Source: an uncultured Flavobacteriales bacterium (GTDB lineage Bacteria > Bacteroidota > Bacteroidia > Flavobacteriales_D > Parvicellaceae). From it: a stretch of 64,000 bases of DNA. The notes below the pieces were generated by a model. It was not told the origin of the DNA. It saw nothing but the letters and a program-made list of their open reading frames with translations, and ran no database searches. The translations under genes and the position numbers were made by a program. Each line of letters opens with the position of its first letter. Within the stretch, counting starts at the first letter, position 1. The stretch spans positions 124,001 through 188,000 of the forward strand of contig CAJWDP010000001.1 in NCBI GenBank assembly GCA_913030835.1, read 5' to 3'. Positions 53,322 through 61,900 of the stretch are shown here, piece after piece.

Positions 53322-53440
53322 ATGCCAGTAGCCAAACCCATTAACCATCCATGGTTTCAACAGTTCAATATGAATGACTTTATGTTGAAGCAATTGACAT
53401 CAAGACACAGTTTTTTACCTTGTCAATAACTGTGTTGAAA

Positions 53441-55771
53441 ATGACAAGACTTTTCGTTCTTTTATTCTTTTTGCCCCGGATCTTGATCGCGGGCGACACC
53501 GTGCAAATAGCCTTTATTCCCCAAGGGGGTTTTTTCCAAGACGAACTGCAAGTCACACTGTCTTTTCCTGCCGGATCAAATAAAATATATTATACCCTGG
53601 ACGGCAGCATTCCCAGCAAAGCATCGAAAAGATATTCTGAACCAATACAGATCAAAAAAACAACAGTAATTAGAGCGATTGCTTACAGCGATGACGGAAG
53701 AACAAAAACACAAACCAACACATATTTATTTGGCAGAAGTTTCACACTGCCGGTAGTGTCGATTGCGACAGACCCGGATAACTTTTTTGGTTATGAAAGG
53801 GGAATTTATGCAAAGGGGTGCTGCGCGGACACTGTGCCACCGTATTATGGAGCAAATTTTTGGAAAGGTTGGGAGCGACCAATTAACATTGAGTATTTTG
53901 AACCGGACGGGAAACAGGCCATAAATCAACAGGCAGGAGCAAGAATATTTGGAGGATTCAGCAAGGGGCTACCCATGAAATCGCTATCAATTTTTGCGAG
54001 AAAAAAATATGGCAAAAAGCACTTTAAGCATCAACTGTTTAAAGAAAAGCCGGATATAAAAAAATACAAGTCATTCATTTTAAGGAATTCCGGTGGAGAC
54101 TTCAACAACACACATTTTCGAGATGCTCTAATAACCCAGCTAACAAGGCCAACCGAACTACCCATTCAAGCCTATCAACCAACTGTAGTTTTTATCAACG
54201 GGAACTACTGGGGCATTCACAATGCAAGAGAAAAACTCAACGAACACTATTTCAAGTTCAACTTCGGTGCAGACGAAGACTCTATAGACTTAATGAAGCA
54301 TAGAAACGACATTCAGCTGGGCACAAGGGACAAATACAAAGAGCTGAAAACATTTATCACAGAACACGACTTGTCAAAAAACGCCCACATTTATGAGTTG
54401 AACAAAAAGATGAACATTGACAATTATATTGATCACCACATCATACAAGTCTACGCTGACAATGGAGATGCGGGGGGCAATATAAGATATTGGAGACCAC
54501 AAAGAGAAAATGGGCGTTGGAATTGGGTTTTGTTTGACACAGACCTTGGTATGGGCATAGGAAGTAGAAAAGCATACAAAACAAACACCCTGAAAGAAAT
54601 GACCGAAATGAGTGATGAAAAATGGCCAAACCCGGCCTGGTCAACATTTATCATCAGAAATCTTTTAGAAAATGACAGCATAAAGCAAGTCTATATCCTT
54701 AGGTTTTTAAACCATCTCAACACGATTTACTCAGAAAAATCGGTTTGCGCGAAAATAGACTCACTACACCAATTACTCTCAGAAGAGATGGTATACCACA
54801 AAAAAAGATGGGGAGGAAGAATCACAACCTGGAACAAGAACGTGGAACGACTGAAAACGTTTGCTCGGAACAGACCCCACTTTATAAGAGAGCACATGCA
54901 GGAAGTATTTGATTTAGGAGACACAATCAACATAGAAGTCACAAAACCATCAGCCGGAGCTAAAAACCTTTGGTTTAACAACATTCAAGTTGATGATACA
55001 CTAACCGGGGTTTATTTTAAAAAAACACCATTATTGGTAGAGGTAGAAGTTGAGGCCGGATTCCAACATGTAGGGTGGAAAGGATCAACCAGCACAAGAT
55101 TGAGAACAACAATTTACCCCGAAAGCGACCTTTTAATAGAGCCGAGACTCAAAAAATCTGACACCAGCGAATATTGGGAAAAAGTAGTGTTTAGCGAAAT
55201 TAGATTCTGCGAAGATAATGATCGACCTTCTGGCGACTGGGTTGAATTACGAAACACTTCACAGCAAAACATAATATTGGATAACTGGAAAATAGCCACA
55301 AGTAAAAACACAAAAAAGCGACAAATTTCGGCAACTACCATTTCCCCCAGCGGATTCCTTGTTCTGGCAAAGGATAGCGCTGCTTTTTGTGAATTAATGC
55401 CAGAAGTCAATCGAGAAAATGTGGTATCCTGCAAACGGATGAAACTCAAAAAGTCAGGCTTCCACCTTTTTTTATTTGATGGAGAAGGTGCTCTTGTAGA
55501 CTCAATAAGAGTTGACCCGACGAATGCTGAATGCAAAACCATAAGTTTAATTGAACCAACCCACAACGATCACACCACAGCATCATGGGAATATTTACCA
55601 GTATCAACGCCGAACAGCATCAACACCACAGAAAAGATAAAAAAAGCAAAAGCGGAAGAAAATGAAAAACAAAAAAGACGAACTACTCTAATAACAACAA
55701 TCCTGATCATCCTTGGAGTGAGTTTATTAATACTACATCGTTTAAGAAAAAAGAGCAGGTCGGTTTTATAG
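53441..55771 (+). CDS. CotH kinase family protein with lamin-tail domain
   Basis: A 776-residue secreted and C-terminally anchored protein (signal ending RILIAG; ATG at 53441). A chitobiase-like beta domain at about 25-90 (YYTLDGSIPSKASKRYSEPI). CotH kinase at about 100-490, with RNSGGDFNNTHFRDAL, VFINGNYWGIHNAREKLNEHY and LFDTDLGMGIGSRKA. A lamin-tail domain at about 590-690 (VFSEIRFCEDNDRPSGDWVEL). A C-terminal helix (TTLITTILIILGVSLLIL) ends in basic residues. The family phosphorylates spore-coat proteins in Bacillus; the substrate here is unknown. Confidence 0.92.
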   Translation: MTRLFVLLFFLPRILIAGDTVQIAFIPQGGFFQDELQVTLSFPAGSNKIYYTLDGSIPSKASKRYSEPIQIKKTTVIRAIAYSDDGRTKTQTNTYLFGRSFTLPVVSIATDPDNFFGYERGIYAKGCCADTVPPYYGANFWKGWERPINIEYFEPDGKQAINQQAGARIFGGFSKGLPMKSLSIFARKKYGKKHFKHQLFKEKPDIKKYKSFILRNSGGDFNNTHFRDALITQLTRPTELPIQAYQPTVVFINGNYWGIHNAREKLNEHYFKFNFGADEDSIDLMKHRNDIQLGTRDKYKELKTFITEHDLSKNAHIYELNKKMNIDNYIDHHIIQVYADNGDAGGNIRYWRPQRENGRWNWVLFDTDLGMGIGSRKAYKTNTLKEMTEMSDEKWPNPAWSTFIIRNLLENDSIKQVYILRFLNHLNTIYSEKSVCAKIDSLHQLLSEEMVYHKKRWGGRITTWNKNVERLKTFARNRPHFIREHMQEVFDLGDTINIEVTKPSAGAKNLWFNNIQVDDTLTGVYFKKTPLLVEVEVEAGFQHVGWKGSTSTRLRTTIYPESDLLIEPRLKKSDTSEYWEKVVFSEIRFCEDNDRPSGDWVELRNTSQQNIILDNWKIATSKNTKKRQISATTISPSGFLVLAKDSAAFCELMPEVNRENVVSCKRMKLKKSGFHLFLFDGEGALVDSIRVDPTNAECKTISLIEPTHNDHTTASWEYLPVSTPNSINTTEKIKKAKAEENEKQKRRTTLITTILIILGVSLLILHRLRKKSRSVL

Positions 55772-55810
55772 ATTTTCATTCGTTTTACTTTAGTTAAAAC
55801 ATTTATTTAA

Positions 55811-56713
55811 ATGGACAGCTTAACAGTTCAACAAGACACAACTTTCCTCGGGATTGTAAACTCTGTCGGGCAAAACGACCTCGCATCACAAGTGAGTTGG
55901 CCAAAAACAAAGGAGTTTTTGTGGGATATAGTTGTTTCGTATGGCCCCAAGGTGATACTGGTCATAGTTGTTTTGGTAGTTGGTTTATGGACGATCAAAA
56001 CAGTCAAAAAACTTCTGCACCGTGGTCTAAAGAGAAAACGAATTGATCCTACCGCGAGAAAATTCATCATAGACATTACGGGCGGATTGCTGACCGTGAT
56101 GCTGTTTATCTCGGTTTTAAGCCTGTTCGGAGTGCCTACAACATCTTTTGTTGCCATTCTTGGAGCCGGTGGACTAGCTATTGGACTCGCCCTACAAGGG
56201 GCACTTCAAAATTTTGCGGGAGGAATTTTGTTGCTGTTTTTTAATCCGTATCGAATAGGTCACCTCGTTGAGATACAAGGAAAACAGGGCTTTGTAAAAG
56301 AGATAAGGATATTCAATACCGTATTGTTGACGCTAGAAAACAAAAGGATTATAATACCAAATGGACCATTAATTAATCAGGACATCATTAATTTTTCAGA
56401 GGAAGGCTCGATACGGGTGGACTTGTCGGTGAATGTAGCCTATGACAGCGATTTGAAAAAGACCATTGAAATAATTCAGCAAGCTCTTGCTCGCGATCCG
56501 AAGGTCTTGAAAAATCCGGCGCCGATTGTTGGGGTTGCAGAATTAGGTGATAGCTCCATTAAATTTTTTGTGCGACCATTCACAAAACCAAGACTGTATT
56601 GGGATGTTCATATGGAGGCGCTAAAAAATGTGCGAGAAGCCTTGCACAATGAAGGGATTTCTATTCCGTTTCCTCAACGAGAGGTTCTAATAAAAAATCA
56701 ACAGCAACAATGA
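55811..56713 (+). CDS. MscS-family small mechanosensitive channel
   Basis: A 300-residue inner-membrane channel that opens under osmotic downshock. Helices at about 38-60, 82-105 and the pore helix at about 110-140 (FVAILGAGGLAIGLALQGALQNFAGGILLL) are typical. The beta domain and C-terminal domain follow (NPYRIGHLVEIQGKQGFVKEI, IIIPNGPLINQDIINFS). Its stop overlaps the start of the DUF3078 gene (ATGA), so the two are translationally coupled. Confidence 0.95.
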   Translation: MDSLTVQQDTTFLGIVNSVGQNDLASQVSWPKTKEFLWDIVVSYGPKVILVIVVLVVGLWTIKTVKKLLHRGLKRKRIDPTARKFIIDITGGLLTVMLFISVLSLFGVPTTSFVAILGAGGLAIGLALQGALQNFAGGILLLFFNPYRIGHLVEIQGKQGFVKEIRIFNTVLLTLENKRIIIPNGPLINQDIINFSEEGSIRVDLSVNVAYDSDLKKTIEIIQQALARDPKVLKNPAPIVGVAELGDSSIKFFVRPFTKPRLYWDVHMEALKNVREALHNEGISIPFPQREVLIKNQQQQ

Positions 56714-57750
56714 GAAATATGACGACCCAATTCTTTGTAAGTGGGCGATGCGGAAAGACGAAGAAGGGTATACTTATTTCGCTAATGATATTTTGCTGGG
56801 GGCTTTGTTTGGCCAACTCAGAACAGCAAGGAACAGGAGACAAGATATCTAAGCCGAAAGAAAACTATAATGCTGACTCTACCTGGAAGTGGGGAGGGTT
56901 AGTGAACATCAACTTTTCACAGGTTGCTATAGGTGAGTATTGGGCAGCAGGTGGATTAAGCAGCTATAGCCTAACAAGTTTGCTTAGGCTATATGCGAGT
57001 CACAAAAAAGGGAAACTATCCTTCGATAACAACTTTGATTTAGGATATGGTATTATAAAACAAGGAGAAATCAATACCCTATCATCACAGCAGTGGCTAA
57101 AAAGTGACGACAGGTTTGAGTTGAATTCTAAGCTGGGCTATCAAATAAAGGACAAAAAAACAAGCATCACAGGGCTGCTGAATTTTAAGTCTCAAATAGC
57201 CCCGGGGTTTAATCCTACGGATCCAAGTATTCGGACATCGAACTTTTTAGCACCCGGCTATTTGGTTTTTGGCGGTGGAATCGATACGAAACCAAACAAA
57301 TACATTTCCGTCTTTATTGCGCCCATAAGTTCCGGAAAACTTACTATTGTTAATGATCAGGGGCTAGCGGATTTCGGAGCGTTTGGGGTTACCCCAGGGT
57401 CAAAGTACAGGCTAGAATTTGGAGGGTTTTTGAAGATTATTTACAAGCGCGAGAACATCTCTGAAAACAAGGATTCACCACTTTATGATATAAGCTTTCA
57501 ATCTAACCTGGATCTGTTTTCAAACTATTTAAACTCTCCACAAAACATTGATATTAACTGGGGAATGGCAATAGGGCTAAGAGTGAACAAGTACATCTCA
57601 GTAACAATCACCACGAATTTAATCTATGATGATGATGTGAATTTCTTGATTGAAGATTTAGATGCATCGGGAAATGTTGTTTCATCTTATTTGGCGCCAA
57701 GAACTCAGCTTAAAGAGGTTATGGGCGTAGGGTTTGCCTATCACTTTTAG
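56710..57750 (+). CDS. DUF3078 outer-membrane-type protein
   Basis: A 346-residue exported protein of the Bacteroidota DUF3078 family. Signal-like segment at about 20-37 after a basic N-terminus. Family pattern: WKWGGLVNINFSQVAIGEYWAAGG, GKLSFDNNFDLGYGIIKQGE, DRFELNSKLGYQ, FLAPGYLVFGGGID and VNDQGLADFGAFGVTPG. A predicted beta-barrel with alternating hydrophobicity and a C-terminal Phe (GVGFAYHF). Function unknown. Coupled to the mechanosensitive channel gene. Confidence 0.9.
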   Translation: MRNMTTQFFVSGRCGKTKKGILISLMIFCWGLCLANSEQQGTGDKISKPKENYNADSTWKWGGLVNINFSQVAIGEYWAAGGLSSYSLTSLLRLYASHKKGKLSFDNNFDLGYGIIKQGEINTLSSQQWLKSDDRFELNSKLGYQIKDKKTSITGLLNFKSQIAPGFNPTDPSIRTSNFLAPGYLVFGGGIDTKPNKYISVFIAPISSGKLTIVNDQGLADFGAFGVTPGSKYRLEFGGFLKIIYKRENISENKDSPLYDISFQSNLDLFSNYLNSPQNIDINWGMAIGLRVNKYISVTITTNLIYDDDVNFLIEDLDASGNVVSSYLAPRTQLKEVMGVGFAYHF

Positions 57751-57828
57751 GAAAACAATAACCGCAGAACAGGGAAAAAGGGAGAGCTCCGATCTCTGGA
57801 TAGAAAGCAAAAAATGTAATTTTATGAA

Positions 57829-58668
57829 ATGAAACTTTCCAGTGAGAAAATAAATCGGCTCATCAATGAGAAATCGATTCGGTTAGGACTAAAAAAAGGC
57901 CAAACGGATTACCAGAAGTTCATCATTTTTTCAAACTACCGGTGTGGATCAAATTTTCTAATGAACCTGTTGAAGTCGCACAGAAATGTGGTTTGCTACA
58001 GCGAAGTATTTTTCTTGGATCGCATATTTTGGGCATCCAAGATATATGGGGGAAAGGAAGAAAACAGAGAGTTAATTAAGGAAAGAGACCAAGACGAAAG
58101 CAGGTTTCTTAAAAAGCACATTTATCGCGAATACAACAAGAAAATAAAAGCTGTAGGGTTTAAATTACACTACAAAGACATGCATCGTCACGAAATGCGA
58201 ATCTTGAAAGATTACATCACAAATAATCCGGACACAAAAATAATCCATCTAAAGAGATTAAATCATCTCGACCGCTACATTTCTACCATAATAACACAGA
58301 GAACCAATACTGCAGTTATGGTTGATGAAGCGAGTTATAAGAACAAGCTTGAAGCCATGGGCCAGCTTAGCTTGGATCCTGAAGTGTGTGGCAGAGAGTT
58401 TGAGTGGAGGTCATCAGAACACGAAACATTTGGAAAACTACTGGAAGAATTGAGCGCAAACGTTATTGAAATTTCTTATAACGATTTAACCCAAAGAAAC
58501 AAAGAAACAGTAGACGACGTAACAAAATTTTTAAGCCTTTCTCCGGTTGAACTTGAAACAACTCAAAAAAAACAAAACAAAAAGAAAAAGCCGGAACTCA
58601 TAAGTAACTACAAGGAGCTGAAGCACCACTTCTCTAATACAAAATGGGATTATTTATTTGACGAATAA
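57829..58668 (+). CDS. sulfotransferase-like protein
   Basis: A 279-residue cytoplasmic P-loop-like protein of the Stf0/LPS-sulfotransferase type. The 5'-phosphosulfate loop is FSNYRCGSNFLMNLLKSH (about 31-48), and the 3'-phosphate region is KIIHLKRLNHLDRYIST (about 143-159). It would transfer sulfate from PAPS to a carbohydrate, perhaps a surface glycan. No cysDN or sulfatase genes adjoin. The C-terminal tail is lysine-rich. Confidence 0.82.
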   Translation: MKLSSEKINRLINEKSIRLGLKKGQTDYQKFIIFSNYRCGSNFLMNLLKSHRNVVCYSEVFFLDRIFWASKIYGGKEENRELIKERDQDESRFLKKHIYREYNKKIKAVGFKLHYKDMHRHEMRILKDYITNNPDTKIIHLKRLNHLDRYISTIITQRTNTAVMVDEASYKNKLEAMGQLSLDPEVCGREFEWRSSEHETFGKLLEELSANVIEISYNDLTQRNKETVDDVTKFLSLSPVELETTQKKQNKKKKPELISNYKELKHHFSNTKWDYLFDE

Positions 58669-58935
58669 ATAATCGGCGAACCACTCAATACTTACCCCCA
58701 GAAACCGAATCCAACAACACCGCAACACCTGGACATAGCAGCGCTTAAGCTGATGGGTAGTAGTGCGGCCCCATATCACGTTGATTTTATTCGTTTAAAC
58801 AGATTACTACGAATCAAGACCAAAACAAAAGCGATGAATTTTGTCGTTTGGGCAAATTTATTCTGTGTAAACACGGTATTTAGCTGATATTCCTTAAATT
58901 ACGGATGCATCAAGAAAAACCAACCATTTATTATT
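58669..58935. other. intergenic region before the giant protease gene
   Basis: 267 bases without a supported gene. A stretch at 58731-58773 faintly resembles the middle-to-3' part of 5S rRNA (catagcag...ttaagctgatgg...agtgcgg), but no full-length 5S can be drawn. GTTTAAAC lies at 58793. No clear -7 box. Confidence 0.4.
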
Positions 58936-61900
58936 ATGTCAAAAACAGCGAAACTATTCATTGCCATGGGATGCTTTGCCCTGGCTATAAGCGCCCAATC
59001 ACAAGTTACAAACAACAAATACTGGTCAGACTCCCCACTTAAAACACCACTCTTAAAGGGAAAAGAAGTGATCCAAGCGGTTAAGTATCGCACGGTATCT
59101 TTTGACTTGATGGGCCTGAAGAGCGCTCTTTCAAATGTGAGCTCCGTCAATGACAAAGAAAAAGAGGTGCCGGTGATCATTGAATTGCCCCACCCGGATG
59201 GAACATCTTCTCTTTATGAGGTTTGGGAAAACAATACCATGCACGAGGGTTTGAAATCTAAGTTTCCCGAAATCAAGGCATACGACGCGATTGGTTTAAG
59301 TGGCGACTTTGCTAAGATCGATGTTACACCACACGGATTTCATGCTATGATTTTATCGACATCCAAGGGAAGCATGTTCATAGACCCATTCTCAATGGGA
59401 GACACAGAAAACTACAAGGTGTACTTCAAGAAAGATTTCAGAACAGATAAGAAAATGCGATGTGACTTTATGAGTAAACTTCTCAAGGGAAAAAAGGAGT
59501 TTAACCCGTCAATTCATAAAGAATTCGGAACATGTGAACTAAGAACATACCGATTTGCGGTTGCAGCAACAGGCGAGTACACATCGTACCACGGAGGAAC
59601 AGTGGCGCTTGCTCAGGCAGCTCAGGTTACTACAATGAACAGGGTAAATGGAGTTTATGAAAGAGACATGGCGATAACTATGACCATTATAGCCAATAAC
59701 GATCTGATCATATTCACAAATTCAGGATCAGATCCCTACACCAATGGTTCCCCAGGCAACATGATTAATGAGAACCAAACGGAAATTGACAATACAATAG
59801 GAAGCTCTAATTATGACATTGGACACGTGTTTGGAACAAATTCAGGAGGTCTTGCGGGTCTTGGCGTTGTCTGCAGCAACGGAAATAAGGCCCGTGGAGT
59901 AACAGGAAGCGCTAACCCTGTTGGAGACCCATTTGACATTGATTACGTGGCGCACGAAACAGGCCACCAGTTTGGTGCTAACCACACTCAAAACAATAGC
60001 TGTAACAGAAATAACGCAACAGCGATGGAGCCTGGAAGTGCTTCGACAATTATGGGGTATGCAGGTATTTGTGCACCAAACGTGCAAAGTAACAGCGACG
60101 ATCATTTTCACGGGGTGAGCTTAGAAGAAATGCATAATGAGATCATGTCTGGCGGCCACACTTGTGAGGCGATTACCTCGCTAACAAATACTGCTCCCAC
60201 GATTACCGCAACGAATGGGAATGTGACGGTTCCGGCCAATACCCCTTTTGCGCTGACGGCTACAGTGACAGACCCTGACGGGGACGCATTGGAATATTGC
60301 TGGGAACAGATGGATAACACACCATCTACTCAACCGCCAGTTGCTACGTCGACGGACGGACCTAATTTCCGATCGAATTCACCGGACGCCAGCCCAACAA
60401 GATATTTCCCAAACTTAGCGGACCTTGCCGCGGGCGTAACTCCAACTTGGGAGGTCGTTCCTTCGGTTACAAGAACAATGAATTTTCGAGTTACTGTAAG
60501 GGACAAGCCTATCGGAGTAATAGGATGTAATGATCATGCAGATGTAACGGTAAGCACGGATGCGGGCTCAGGCCCGTTTGAGGTAACTTACCCGTCGGCT
60601 TTTGGAATTACATGGGCAGGAACATCTACTGAAACAGTAACATGGGACGTTGCAAATACCGACAACGCTCCCGTTAGTTGCGCTCAAGTCGATATATTGC
60701 TATCTACAGATGGCGGCTTAACCTACCCAACAGTGCTAGCTTCCAATGTTCCAAATGACGGGAGCGAAACCATTACGGTGCCTAATGTGGGAACGACCAC
60801 AGCAAGAGTCATGGTTATTTGCTCGAACGGAACATTTTTTGACATTTCGGACAACAACTTTGAGATTACCATTATTACAACAGATTACACACTAGACGCA
60901 ACACCGGCATCAATTGCTGTTTGCCAACCTGATGATGCGGTATATACGGTTGACGTGGGTACTTTTGGTGGATATTCAGACCCGGTTACCCTAAGTGCAG
61001 CTGGTTTGCCTGCTGGGGCTACAGGAACATTTGGAACCAACCCGGTTACACCCGGCAACACAACAAGTTTCACAGTGTCCAACACTGCAGCAGCAACCCC
61101 CGGAACATATACAATTACGATCAGCGGAAACAGCACGTCAGGGATTAAAAATGTGGATGTAACGCTTTCAATAAGTAGTGGGACACCAGGGATAACAGCC
61201 CTGTCTTCTCCTGCAGACGGAGCTATCGGTGTAGCAGTTCCAGTTAACTTCAGCTGGAGCGCTGCCGGAGCAGGCGATGTGTATGACATTGATGTCGCAA
61301 CAGACGCTGGCTTCAGCTCAATTGTAGAAAATGCGGTTGGGTTAACAACGAACAGCTACATTTCCTCATCACTTTCGCCCGGAACTACTTACTATTGGAG
61401 AGTCAAAGCCTACAATGCATGTGGAGACCCTGGGTTTTCAACCGCATTTAGTTTCGAGACAGTAAATGAGATTTCTCTACCCACCTCAGGAACAGCAACA
61501 ACTCAGACCACGTGTACAGGAATATTATACGATAGTGGTGGCAGCGGCTCTGACTATGGCAACGATGAAGACGCTCAGATTACAATTTCACCCGTCGGAG
61601 CATCAACCATAGACCTAACTTTTGTTTCTTTCGATATTGAGCCTGGTTCAGCAGGAAATTGTGATTACGATTGGCTCGACATTTACGATGGACCAACGAC
61701 TTCAGACCCCTTGATTGATCGTTACTGTAATGATAATGTTCCAACCACACTTTCTTCTTCAGGTGGGTCGGTAACGATTGTTTTCCATTCAGACCAACTG
61801 GAAACTCATGCAGGATTTCAGCTGAACTGGCAATGTAATTTGTCTACCACAGCACCTGTTGCCAATTTCGATTCTGATGTAGACAGTACTTGTACAGGAG

